This document shows positions 1 through 9,667 of a stretch of DNA of 64,000 nt, piece by piece. Source of the stretch: Brienomyrus brachyistius. Taxonomy: Eukaryota > Chordata > Actinopteri > Osteoglossiformes > Mormyridae. The notes below the pieces were generated by a model. It made no database searches. It had not been told where the DNA came from and saw nothing but the letters and a program-made list of their open reading frames with translations. A program made the translations under genes and the position numbers. The stretch is from NCBI RefSeq assembly GCF_023856365.1, contig NW_026042787.1, forward strand, positions 1-64,000. Reading direction: 5' to 3'. How positions within the stretch are numbered: the first letter of the stretch is position 1; each line of letters begins with the position of its first letter.

Positions 1-547
1 AACTGGTCCAGCCTACAGGTGCCGTCCCATTCCGGCATGTTACCCATGAGTCATAGCGGCACCTCCGGGAGCAGCTCCAGGTGAGCCCGTGCCTCCCCTC
101 CCCCACCTGTCCCCATGCTGAGTCTCGGCCCCCGTCTTCCCTCTTGTTCTCGCCTATACCCACATCCTGGCCTGTGTCTGCATCGTCTCACCTCGTTAAC
201 AGGACTTTCGCCTTCTTCTGTCCTGATCCATTCAGGCCCATCATTCTGGGACATGCTTTGATTTATTTCGCCATAGTTACTCTTTGTTTTCCTTTGTACT
301 TTGCACTCTACAAGTAAAATGAATAAAAAATAGGCATTATTTTGATATTGTTTTAGTACAGTGACACTAGTATATTTGTTGTTGTTTCCAGGCAACACTG
401 CATGCTGATTTAACGTCTTTCCTTAATCTCCACCCCATTGCTCACACACAGCCAGTATCCCAGTTTGTGGTCAATGAGCTCCTCCTCACTCACCCCAGTC
501 TCCTAGTCCAGTGGAATGTCCAACAGCTTGGGCTCTCAGTTCCTGCG
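1..547. other. No gene recognised
   Basis: GC-rich first half with a CAG/GTGAG donor-like site near 80, then AT-rich sequence. Open frames here are short on both strands and match nothing I recognise. The same sequence recurs at 12254-12801 (inverted) and 55432-55984. Confidence 0.5.
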
Positions 548-824
548 TGTCATGCCCGGCTCGTCCGCTCCTCCTGTGTGCCACGCCCCCTGATTACCCA
601 CGTGTTTTCTCCCGATTTGTACCCAGCTGTATCTAGTTAATTTGCTCAGTCCTGTGTATTTCAGTCCGTGTCTTACCTGAGTCCAGTGTCTGTCATTGAT
701 GTTTGTATGCGTGAGATGTTTCCCCGTCCGCGCTTCCTAATTAAACTCCCGTTTTTGCCTGTCCGCTTGCTCCTTGCACGCCTTGCCCGCACGATCGCCT
801 GCCTGCTTGTACCCGATCGTGACA
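548..824 (+). mobile_element. Solo LTR, module copy 1
   Basis: A 277-bp element beginning TGTCATGCCC and ending GATCGTGACA, with TG...CA termini and the inverted TGTCA/TGACA ends usual for LTRs. It is flanked on both sides by the perfect 5-bp direct repeat CTGCG, as expected of an integrase-made target duplication. No coding region is attached, so it is a solo LTR. A related LTR sits at 21227-21491. The superfamily is probably gypsy-like, by inference from terminal sequence only. Confidence 0.85.
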
Positions 825-2299
825 CTGCGCAGCTCTACAACTCATTACCCAGGGCTCTCGCACCCGGCCACAGTGCCCCTCTCAGGCTCCCCGCTGTATG
901 ACAGCACTGCCCCATCGGAAGTTCATGAAGCCTCACAGTACGACGCCTCTCCCACGCGCGCTTAGCCACCACCCGGGACTCCCATCACTCCTCCTTCCCT
1001 GTAGGGCGGCGCACTTCCATTATTATTACAGTTTCTACTGTCACTCTGTTGCTTTTCCTGTGCTGGACTTTTGACAGATAAATACATTATTTGTTGCATT
1101 CAGTGACAAAAGATTGGTCTGTTTAACACCCTCAGTCTCCACCCTATGAGCCCCTTGTTGGCGGCAGAATCAGGAAGATGTCGGAGAAAGCAGAGGTAAA
1201 GTGAATAGTCACCTCGACAATAATGTGGAAACCGCTAATGGTGATCATGCCTGTGTGGGTGAAATGGATCACCACAGTATAAGCGGATGATGATTATAGA
1301 CGATTTTTCCCTTTTTCTTTATGTCTGTTTACCATCTAATAGGCATTTTTTTTCTTTGGGATGCGTCTAGGTCAGATACGACCAAAATATTTTTCTCATT
1401 TCAGAAGTGAAAAAAAATATTGCTCTCAGATTCTGTTCAGTTGTAGTTTTTTAAAATAATGTACCTTGATTTGTGTTTGTTTAAAATGCCATTACCTGTT
1501 GCTTACTGGGCCGCTGAAAATGTCTGGCCCAGCTAAATTTCTTGGTTTAAAAATCTGGCCCAACTACTTTCCAGACCTGGACTAGCCCTACTGAATCATA
1601 CACTAATGTTATTCTGTTATGTGGGCTGTTGTGATAGGGAGATTTGCTGGATGCTGCACGACGGGTGGTGTCCCTGCTGCAGAATGCCCTGTCTGAAGCA
1701 GCACCTAGAGACAGTGAGGGTTGTTGTTATCACCTTAATATTGTATATACGCAATCTGTTATTTCTTAACTAATATAATTGTAAGGTATTCTTCTAATAT
1801 ATTGTGCACAGCCAACAAAAAAGAGAAAAATGCAAAACCAAAGGAAGGCTTTCTTTTCTCTTAAAAGTCTTTTTTCTAAACCAACTGAGAGTCAGTTAGA
1901 GGGGTGTTCATTATCAGTATTGTTGCTGGCATTTCTGAAAATGTGCCAATTTTAGTCAAGTGGCTACTTTTCAAATGCAGTCCCTGGCCAAGATGAAGAA
2001 AGTTCATGAAGACTACATGATAATATTAAGCACTGACATAACAAACAACATTTTTTACATGCAAAATATACAGGAAATATACACTGCAACAGGCTAGGAT
2101 AGACAAATAACCAAATACACTTGCAAGCCTGACCACTTTAGACCCCAGATTAGAAAATTGGTGAATGAGCATATATTTTTTCCAAGTTTTGTTTTGCTTT
2201 CAAGTTCTCACAAATAAAAAAAAAAAAAGATTTTCCCACTATAGCCAGATCCAGTTTCTGTGGGGGGCGGGGGGGGGGGGTGACAATTTGTAGTAATAA
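825..2299. other. No confident gene; short exon-like stretches
   Basis: Mostly AT-rich. Around 1178 a start codon opens a short charged frame (MSEKAEVK...) that is broken here by a one-base difference but runs 64 codons in copy 3 (56619-56813). Around 1640-1720 another stretch reads as a plausible helical peptide (DLLDAARRVVSLLQ). Neither could be assigned, and they may be remnants of a transposon gene. A poly-A/poly-G tract lies at 2215-2280. Confidence 0.35.
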
Positions 2300-3131
2300 C
2301 TATTTCCTGCTGAAAACCACTGGTAAACTATCCACATGTCTCTGAATATCTGTGAGTCCCGAGACCTCCATGACAGATAGATATAAGTTGCTAGTGTTGA
2401 TCGGCAGGAAATCTTCTCCAAAGCCCCACCACCACCTCACACCAATCCACCCAGGGTTTACTCCAAATAAATTTGCTGGTAATACAAACCGGATCAACTT
2501 GTGGTTTGTGTCCACGTGTACTAGAGACAAAGGCCCTGGTACATTCTGCGTACAACACAGCCAAGACTTGACAACCTTTATATGATGCGCATGGAATCAA
2601 CCCTATGCATGGAGGCTGCAACTCTTCTCCACCGAACCCTGTAGCCCATTGACTGCAGCCTGCATTGACTATCCTGTAGCCTGCATTTGGTAGATCATTC
2701 TTGACAGAAGAAACCAAATTGTCAAGTTCCCTAACACAGAGCTCATACTCTTTTATTCTTCTTAAGATTGTTCTTCTTGAAACACCCATCAGTGTGGCTA
2801 TGCAAGGCACAGGAAGTTGAGTATGGAGCATTTCTTTCAAACATTGTTCTTCAATCAAAATCTTGGGTCGTCTATTGGTGGCAGCGACTTCCTGTGTGAC
2901 ACATGGGGCTGGACGTTCCAGATGTGCCCTCACAAGGTCAAAGAGCTCTTGCAAAGCCAGGGTGATAGCAGGAGGTACTTCAATGTGATTAGACAGGGCC
3001 TGCAGAAGATACAGCTCCTGATGACAAAGGAACTCCAGGTAATCCAAATTTAGTGGAGTCGCGCTGAATCCTATTTCTATTTTATGCAGAAGACTTTCGA
3101 GAAGGTGGTATCTGAGCTGTTCACAGAACAA
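2300..3131 (-). pseudogene. Integrase-core (DDE) protein relic, copy 1
   Basis: The longest frame (2391-3131, 246 codons) resembles the N-terminal part of the integrase-core-domain proteins that are abundant in teleost genomes. It has a leucine-rich N-terminal helical region, then a helix-turn-helix-like stretch (LMGVSRRTILRRIKEYEL), then the NAGYRI block. After NAGYRI the frame is lost. The continuation (HVDTNHKLIRF, like the family HIDGNHKLIRW motif that carries the first catalytic aspartate) is found in another frame at 2300-2530. No further catalytic residues are recognisable. A splice-acceptor-like TTCTGTGAACAG precedes the open part. This is a transposase-derived gene broken by frameshifts and truncated at the 3' end; the exact superfamily is uncertain. 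Confidence 0.65.
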
Positions 3132-3659
3132 ATTATAGTTAATGAGGTGTCAAGATCTTGTCTCTGATCCACACACTAGGCCTACCATTCAAAAGTTTTA
3201 ATTATGAAAATGAAATGTTTTTGTTTTGTGAGGTGCTTGTTCATGTATGATGATGTAGTGGCTGCTCTGTTTGACCGTGGTAAACCTTTTCACAAACAAT
3301 ATAAGTGAAGAAGTATGACATTAGATCTAAGGACCAGAGTATAATAAAGTTAAATAAAATCCATCAAAAACACTTACTCAGTGGAGATTCCAATGTAGTA
3401 GGCAGACAACTTTATGGCTTTAATAATGAGTGTATTTAGCAGCTACAAGGACAAAAGATATTATAAACCTCTCCATTTTAATGCTAATTTAATAAACATT
3501 AACAGATAGCACTTAAGGTGGTTTCGCCTATAGTCTGCTAACACTAACCCGAGAACTAATATCTGAGGAGCGTTCTTCCCAGGATTTGAATTTATTAAAT
3601 TGGCTTTGTGATGTTGTATTAAGAAATTTTATTCACAATGCAATTTACCGTACATTGGC
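3132..3659. other. No gene; AT-rich
   Basis: AT-rich sequence with no open frame of note on either strand. It lies between the integrase relic and the LTR-like leader and is conserved in all three module copies. Confidence 0.4.
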
Positions 3660-3699
3660 CCATTCTTTTATATACGGTAAGACGAAGCGGGAAATTCGA

Positions 3700-3892
3700 G
3701 CGAGCGAGTGCTGTGCAGACGCGAGCGCGTAGAGGGGATGGGTTTTCAGCACTCGAGCACACGCACGCGCGTGGTTCGACTTTTGGCCCTAATTTAACGG
3801 CGAGCGAGTGAGTGAGTGCTGTGCAATCGCGAGCGCGTAGAGAGCATGGATTTTCTGTTTTTATGCGCACGACTTTTGGCACTAATTTAACG
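3700..3892 (+). repeat. Tandem direct repeat, enhancer-like
   Basis: Two units of about 100 and 93 bp share the order GCGAGCGAGTG, GCGAGCGCGTAGAG, GACTTTTGGC and CTAATTTAACG. They lie upstream of a TATA-like box, the position of enhancer repeats in a retroviral U3. They are rich in CpG compared with the flanks. Confidence 0.75.
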
Positions 3893-4020
3893 CCATAGAA
3901 ATGTGTGTTTAAAAGGGGAGGAGATCGGGTTGCAGCGCTGGTGTGAGCGGTTTCTCCGGGCAGTTCGCTCGAGGCTAACGTGGCTTTGGGAACGTGGTGT
4001 ACCCGTCACCCATGCCAGGG

Positions 4021-4145
4021 AAGAAATCAAAACCGAAATGCTAGGAATATGGACTTCATCTTACGTCAAGCGTTTTCCCCTCCATTGACGCCCATAAAGA
4101 AAAGGCTTAAAGTCCATATTCCTAGCATTTCGGTTTTGATTTCTT
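4021..4145. repeat. Perfect 36-bp inverted repeat from template switch (copy 1)
   Basis: Arms 4021-4056 and 4110-4145 are exact reverse complements around a 53-bp loop. Copy 2 has only a 23-bp diverged second arm (8756-8778), and its loop is inverted relative to its flanks. Copy 3 (59479-59603) has the same arrangement as copy 1. The derived state is the perfect hairpin, and the splice donor lies 5 bp after it. Confidence 0.85.
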
Positions 4146-4383
4146 GTCAGGTAAGTCTTTATGGCCAGATACATTCGCGAGAAATTTGGTGATTTGTGGT
4201 GACTGTTTTAATACATTAAGTTGCGTTACGCATTTTCACATTAAGCGTTTTAGAATGTCCCGTGGCAGGTATCCCCTTCTATTGCCCTAGGGAGGGTTGT
4301 AACCCTCGTCTGTATATTAATAAAGAATAATCCTTCTATTCCTGTCTCATGTATCTGGACCTCCCCAGCAATTTAACGAAATT

Positions 4384-4396
4384 TGGTGGCAGCGGT
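4384..4396 (+). promoter_or_regulatory. tRNA-Leu-type primer-binding site
   Basis: TGGTGGCAGCGGT begins with TGG, the complement of tRNA CCA, and matches the end of tRNA-Leu isoacceptors whose acceptor stem ends CGCTGCC. It lies about 60 bp downstream of the AATAAA signal. In copy 3 the site carries a one-base insertion. Confidence 0.55.
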
Positions 4397-4844
4397 TACA
4401 AGTGAACCCGTTTAAGTTTAGCGCTCATACTTCCGTCCATATGTTTAAGACCCACCTTGGCTGACTTAGCTGACATGTCCTGATTTCATAATCTTCAAAT
4501 TTGTAATCTTTTCTCCTTCATCTAACTCCATGTTTTTAACTTCTTGTCATTTTCTTGCCGTTTGACTCATAGAAAATTATCAGACTTAAATGACACGTCA
4601 GCCTGTGCAGACAGCGATTTCAATGTTTTAATAAATTGGCCAGCAGGTGGGGGCAGTGCTCAATTTCATTAATGCCATTCAGAAAACTTTCAGGCTTTAT
4701 GTCTTAATGAACAGCCTAGAAAAGGACAAAGCATTATATTACTGATGCATACAGCAGATCCCCAACTCAGGCTGTGTTGCATATTCTTAACAGTGCTACA
4801 GTATGTTCACACAGCCAGTACAAACAAACTTGCAAGATCTAGAC

Positions 4845-5149
4845 CAGGGGTCACCAACCTTTTTAAAACGGAGAGCTACTTCACGGGTACTGAGCCATAC
4901 GAAGTTTGATATCAGTTTTAAACGCCCTCCTAAACATGTCTAAACTTCATGCATGATAAACATGTTTTAAATGCTTTTTTATATTCAATTTCAAATCTAT
5001 ATAAATGCAAATGTGATAGATTAGAAACAGGACAAAATAAAATTTTAGATGATGTTCGCTGGTGAGTTGTGCTATTTTATAGAACAGGTCCACGGGCAAC
5101 TCATGTGGTCATTGGGGGCATCCTTGGGGCACCATGTTGGTGACCCCTT
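4845..5149 (+). mobile_element. hAT-type MITE, module copy 1
   Basis: A 305-bp non-autonomous element. Its ends are CAGGGGTCACCAAC and GTTGGTGACCCCTT, an inverted pair with one terminal mismatch. It is flanked by the perfect 8-bp target duplication ATCTAGAC (4837-4844 and 5150-5157), the hallmark of hAT transposition. It has no coding capacity. Confidence 0.93.
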
Positions 5150-5379
5150 ATCTAGACCTACCACATCAGGTAGGAAGGTGCCTATTTCTACCAACTATTC
5201 AGACCATCAGACCCAAACCATACATTCAGTCATGCACAGGCACTCCACCAGAGGGCTCTACATTCTGTCCTACATCTGCTCACCTGTTAGACCCACACTC
5301 AGTCTCCATCCTGATTTCTACCTACTACTCGGACTATCTCACCAAAACCAGTCCTGTGGCCTGTTCTATGAAGCGGGGT

Positions 5380-5575
5380 TACTGGCTTATTGGGGAAACT
5401 TGTTGGATTTCTTGATCGGGACCTTCAACTGCTCTGCCATAGAGAGCATCCTAACATGCTGCCTTACGGTCTGGTATGCGGGCTGCTGGTGGCCTCCTAC
5501 CGCTCTGCCATAGAGAGCATCCTAACATACGGCCTTACGGTGTGGTATTCGGGCTGCTGGTGGCCTCTATGACTT
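5380..5575 (+). mobile_element. LINE reverse-transcriptase 3' scrap with internal tandem duplication
   Basis: The translation around 5420-5500 (SAIESILT, LTVWYAGC) resembles the AIESVLTYCITVW motif near the end of many fish LINE reverse transcriptases. A 71-bp unit is repeated in tandem (5431-5501 and 5502-5572). Because 71 is not a multiple of three, the second unit is out of frame. It is a fragment and cannot be assigned to a clade. Confidence 0.6.
5431..5572 (+). repeat. 71-bp tandem duplication
   Basis: Two adjacent copies start at GCTCTGCCATAGAGAGCATC and end at CTGCTGGTGGCCTC. They differ at a few bases and are present in all three module copies, so the duplication predates module amplification. 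Confidence 0.85.
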
Positions 5576-5879
5576 TTTTTGTAGACAGTCCATCTGTGTG
5601 GTGCTGTTTGCACGAATTGTTTTGGGAAATGCACTTACAGTTTTGCAGATGTTAAGGGTGATTCCAGAAATGCATCAAAGCAACTGAGGAACTGCAATGT
5701 CACTGTACAGTTACTTATAATGGGCGCCAATGTAATGTGTAGAGTGGCAAATAAACTGATTCACCATTTACTCTCATGTACATCACTTAAAATGCTTGTT
5801 TTAAATGCAAATGTGTGAATGTAAATCTAAGCAGTAAAGCTACAATTTACATTCTGTTTGCATGGTGGAAAGAACATTT

Positions 5880-5954
5880 AATCTGCCTTTTAAGTGTGAT
5901 TAGAAGATCTAATGCCTGTGTGCTTGTAATAAGATGGTCGCTGGTTCAAACCCA
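5880..5954 (+). mobile_element. SINE, truncated by the fold-back junction
   Basis: The 5' part of the tRNA-derived SINE seen whole at 61340-61601. It ends at its B-box-like CTGGTTCAAACCCA, exactly where copy 1 stops matching copies 2 and 3. Confidence 0.65.
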
Positions 5955-5957
5955 ACA

Positions 5958-6297
5958 GCTTCCGACCAACAGCTTGCTTAAACAAAGTAACAAAAGTTGT
6001 TTCTCCTTGACAGAAGCATGTCAGGGTCACACTGTCTCCAAGCTGAACCCTCATCAGGTGACTGGGCTGAACAACATCTGTAGTCAGTGCAGTGTCTGCA
6101 AAAACAGAAAAACAAAAAAAATCATAATCAAATAAGACATATAATAGTAATCTAAATAACTATTAACTATGATGCAGATTAAATGGCCAAATTCCACTGA
6201 TCACATCATACAGATAAATGAAAATATTAAAATCCCAAAATAATTTATATTATAGGGCCTTACTAATGAAAATGAGAAGACCAAAGAGTCTGAACAT
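5958..6297 (-). pseudogene. Truncated NITR: leader exon and first part of V exon
   Basis: This is the inverted counterpart of 61993-62332. The leader exon is 6264-6297 (start codon at 6295-6297 on the minus strand, GTAAGG donor). The intron acceptor is CAG, with exon 2 starting at 6095. Exon 2 is cut after 138 bp at 5958, so the second cysteine, the J-like segment and all downstream exons are missing, and the copy cannot make a receptor. The sequence is nearly identical to the intact copy, so truncation is recent or the two copies have been homogenised. Confidence 0.85.
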
Positions 6298-6675
6298 TTT
6301 TGTGCTTCCACTGTTTAGAATAAACTGCTCTGCTGCTAAGTGAGAGATCATGGTCGTGGTCGGGATGAAAGGGCAGGAAACAGAGAGGAAACAGAGAGAC
6401 ACACATCAGGCTGATCTGATTGGCTGTTCACATGGGAACTTAAGTAACAGTGAAGAAGCATTTTAATGTGCACTTACATGACGTTTATTAATTTACTCCT
6501 TAACATCCAGTTAAAATGAGAACAATTAGATAAACAGGAGCAGATACTGAGCATATAAAGTTCTTTGTACAGAGTGCTGAGATACTGTGGGAGAGCATTT
6601 GCTAATCATCTCTCTCAGACAAGCTCAGCACAGTATGAGTCTGTTATCTATCTGATATTAGACAGTCTCTCATAC
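6298..6675. other. NITR upstream region, inverted copy
   Basis: Mirror of about 61602-61992. It contains the CCAAT-containing stretch (GCCAATCAGA in minus-strand sense) and no other open frame. The 14-bp tandem duplication of the right arm (61645-61672) is present here only once. Confidence 0.6.
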
Positions 6676-6930
6676 AGTAATAATAATTGATACTTTATTG
6701 GTCCCTGTGGAGAAATTGTCTTAACTTCTCTCTCAACTTGCTCTCTTTTTTTTAGAGTAAACAGAGTAAGTTGTCTGCGAAGGGCAGCCACCCATAGTGA
6801 TGCCCAGTGAGCTGGGGGTTAAGGGCCTCGCTCAAGGACGCAGAGATGTGCTGTGGCTGGGTTTGAACCAGCGACCATCTTATTACAAGCACACAGGCAT
6901 TAGATCTTCTAATCACACTTAAAAGGCAGA
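6676..6930 (-). mobile_element. tRNA-derived SINE
   Basis: Minus-strand copy of the SINE at 61340-61601. It has a B-box-like GGTTTGAACC core near 6860, the fish SINE body (CCTTGAGCGAGGCCCTTAAC) and a tail AATAAAGTATCAATTATTATT. Confidence 0.65.
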
Positions 6931-7236
6931 TTAAATGTTCTTTCCACCATGCAAACAGAATGTAAATTGTAACTTTACTGCTTAGATTTACATTCACACA
7001 TTTGCATTTAAAACAAGCATTTTAAGTGATGTACATGAGAGTAAATGGTGAATCAGTTTATTTGCCACTCTACACATTACATTGGCGCCCATTATAAGTA
7101 ACTGTACAGTGACATTGCAGTTCCTCAGTTGCTTTGATGCATTTCTGGAATCACCCTTAACATCTGCAAAACTGTAAGTGCATTTCCCAAAACAATTCGT
7201 GCAAACAGCACCACACAGATGGACTGTCTACAAAAA

Positions 7237-7432
7237 AAGTCATAGAGGCCACCAGCAGCCCGAATACCACACCGTAAGGCCGTATGTTAGGATGCTCTCT
7301 ATGGCAGAGCGGTAGGAGGCCACCAGCAGCCCGCATACCAGACCGTAAGGCAGCATGTTAGGATGCTCTCTATGGCAGAGCAGTTGAAGGTCCCGATCAA
7401 GAAATCCAACAAGTTTCCCCAATAAGCCAGTA
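7237..7432 (-). mobile_element. LINE scrap with 71-bp tandem duplication, copy 2
   Basis: Mirror of 5380-5575, with the duplicated unit at 7240-7381. Confidence 0.6.
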
Positions 7433-7662
7433 ACCCCGCTTCATAGAACAGGCCACAGGACTGGTTTTGGTGAGATAGTCCGAGTAGTAGGTAGAAATCA
7501 GGATGGAGACTGAGTGTGGGTCTAACAGGTGAGCAGATGTAGGACAGAATGTAGAGCCCTCTGGTGGAGTGCCTGTGCATGACTGAATGTATGGTTTGGG
7601 TCTGATGGTCTGAATAGTTGGTAGAAATAGGCACCTTCCTACCTGATGTGGTAGGTCTAGAT

Positions 7663-7967
7663 AAGGGGTCACCAACATGGTGCCCCAAGGATGCCCCCAA
7701 TGACCACATGAGTTGCCCGTGGACCTGTTCTATAAAATAGCACAACTCACCAGCGAACATCATCTAAAATTTTATTTTGTCCTGTTTCTAATCTATCACA
7801 TTTGCATTTATATAGATTTGAAATTGAATATAAAAAAGCATTTAAAACATGTTTATCATGCATGAAGTTTAGACATGTTTAGGAGGGCGTTTAAAACTGA
7901 TATCAAACTTCGTATGGCTCAGTACCCGTGAAGTAGCTCTCCGTTTTAAAAAGGTTGGTGACCCCTG
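7663..7967 (-). mobile_element. hAT-type MITE, module copy 2
   Basis: Same 305-bp length, ends and target duplication (GTCTAGAT on this strand at 7655-7662 and 7968-7975) as copy 1. Confidence 0.93.
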
Positions 7968-8666
7968 GTCTAGATCTTGCAAGTTTGTTTGTACTGGCTG
8001 TGTGAACATACTGTAGCACTGTTAAGAATATGCAACACAGCCTGAGTTGGGGATCTGCTGTATGCATCAGTAATATAATGCTTTGTCCTTTTCTAGGCTG
8101 TTCATTAAGACATAAAGCCTGAAAGTTTTCTGAATGGCATTAATGAAATTGAGCACTGCCCCCACCTGCTGGCCAATTTATTAAAACATTGAAATCGCTG
8201 TCTGCACAGGCTGACGTGTCATTTAAGTCTGATAATTTTCTATGAGTCAAACGGCAAGAAAATGACAAGAAGTTAAAAACATGGAGTTAGATGAAGGAGA
8301 AAAGATTACAAATTTGAAGATTATGAAATCAGGACATGTCAGCTAAGTCAGCCAAGGTGGGTCTTAAACATATGGACGGAAGTATGAGCGCTAAACTTAA
8401 ACGGGTTCACTTGTAACCGCTGCCACCAAATTTCGTTAAATTGCTGGGGAGGTCCAGATACATGAGACAGGAATAGAAGGATTATTCTTTATTAATATAC
8501 AGACGAGGGTTACAACCCTCCCTAGGGCAATAGAAGGGGATACCTGCCACGGGACATTCTAAAACGCTTAATGTGAAAATGCGTAACGCAACTTAATGTA
8601 TTAAAACAGTCACCACAAATCACCAAATTTCTCGCGAATGTATCTGGCCATAAAGACTTACCTGAC

Positions 8667-8778
8667 AAGAAATCAAAACCGAAATGCTAGGAATATGGAC
8701 TTCATCTTACGTCAAGCGTTTTCCCCTCCATTGACGCCCATAAAGAAAAGGCTTAAAGTCCACTTTCCTGGATTTCTT
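8667..8778. repeat. Ancestral-state imperfect hairpin (copy 2)
   Basis: The first arm 8667-8702 and loop 8703-8755 read exactly like 4021-4109 on the plus strand, although the surrounding module is in the opposite orientation. The second arm is only 23 bp and diverged (AAGTCCACTTTCCTGG...). Confidence 0.85.
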
Positions 8779-8906
8779 CCCTGGCATGGGTGACGGGTAC
8801 ACCACGTTCCCAAAGCCACGTTAGCCTCGAGCGAACTGCCCGGAGAAACCGCTCACACCAGCGCTGCAACCCGATCTCCTCCCCTTTTAAACACACATTT
8901 CTATGG

Positions 8907-9099
8907 CGTTAAATTAGTGCCAAAAGTCGTGCGCATAAAAACAGAAAATCCATGCTCTCTACGCGCTCGCGATTGCACAGCACTCACTCACTCGCTCGCC
9001 GTTAAATTAGGGCCAAAAGTCGAACCACGCGCGTGCGTGTGCTCGAGTGCTGAAAACCCATCCCCTCTACGCGCTCGCGTCTGCACAGCACTCGCTCGC
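8907..9099 (-). repeat. Enhancer-like direct repeat, copy 2
   Basis: Mirror of 3700-3892, same two-unit structure. Confidence 0.75.
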
Positions 9100-9667
9100 T
9101 CGAATTTCCCGCTTCGTCTTACCGTATATAAAAGAATGGGCCAATGTACGGTAAATTGCATTGTGAATAAAATTTCTTAATACAACATCACAAAGCCAAT
9201 TTAATAAATTCAAATCCTGGGAAGAACGCTCCTCAGATATTAGTTCTCGGGTTAGTGTTAGCAGACTATAGGCGAAACCACCTTAAGTGCTATCTGTTAA
9301 TGTTTATTAAATTAGCATTAAAATGGAGAGGTTTATAATATCTTTTGTCCTTGTAGCTGCTAAATACACTCATTATTAAAGCCATAAAGTTGTCTGCCTA
9401 CTACATTGGAATCTCCACTGAGTAAGTGTTTTTGATGGATTTTATTTAACTTTATTATACTCTGGTCCTTAGATCTAATGTCATACTTCTTCACTTATAT
9501 TGTTTGTGAAAAGGTTTACCACGGTCAAACAGAGCAGCCACTACATCATCATACATGAACAAGCACCTCACAAAACAAAAACATTTCATTTTCATAATTA
9601 AAACTTTTGAATGGTAGGCCTAGTGTGTGGATCAGAGACAAGATCTTGACACCTCATTAACTATAAT

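Larger units (their letters stand above)
3660..4396 (+). mobile_element. LTR-like promoter/leader with primer-binding site
   Basis: Features appear in the order of a retroviral-type LTR: tandem direct repeats at 3700-3892; a TATA-like TTTAAAA at 3908-3914; a CAG/GTAAGT splice donor with intron start at 4151; a polyadenylation signal AATAAA at 4319-4324; a short U5-like tail; and then TGGTGGCAGCGGT at 4384-4396. That last sequence matches the 13-nt complement of the 3' end of vertebrate tRNA-Leu with the CGCTGCCA end, plus CCA. No gag or pol follows: about 450 bp later a hAT element begins. The precise 5' LTR boundary is not visible. This is an old endogenous LTR element reduced to its regulatory end. 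Alternatively it could be a host promoter, but the primer-binding match argues against that. Confidence 0.55.
1..5954 (+). repeat. Module A, copy 1 (forward)
   Basis: This is the forward member of an inverted pair with 6858-12801. Paired coordinates add to 12812 at the inner end (5149 with 7663) and 12802 at the outer end (1 with 12801). Apart from one 13-bp block near 4.0-4.1 kb, net length drift over 6 kb is only about 3 bp. The left end of the module lies outside the window. Similarity stops abruptly at 5954. Confidence 0.95.
8416..9139 (-). mobile_element. LTR-like leader with primer-binding site, copy 2
   Basis: Inverted copy of 3660-4396, 13 bp shorter because the hairpin at 8667-8778 has a short second arm. 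The primer-binding-like site is at 8416-8428 and the enhancer-like repeats are at 8907-9099. Confidence 0.55.

Noticed and set aside
5049..5513. 154-codon frame, identical at 7299-7763
   Set aside because: It spans the end of the hAT MITE, its target duplication and a LINE scrap. A frame crossing three unrelated repeats is a chance frame.
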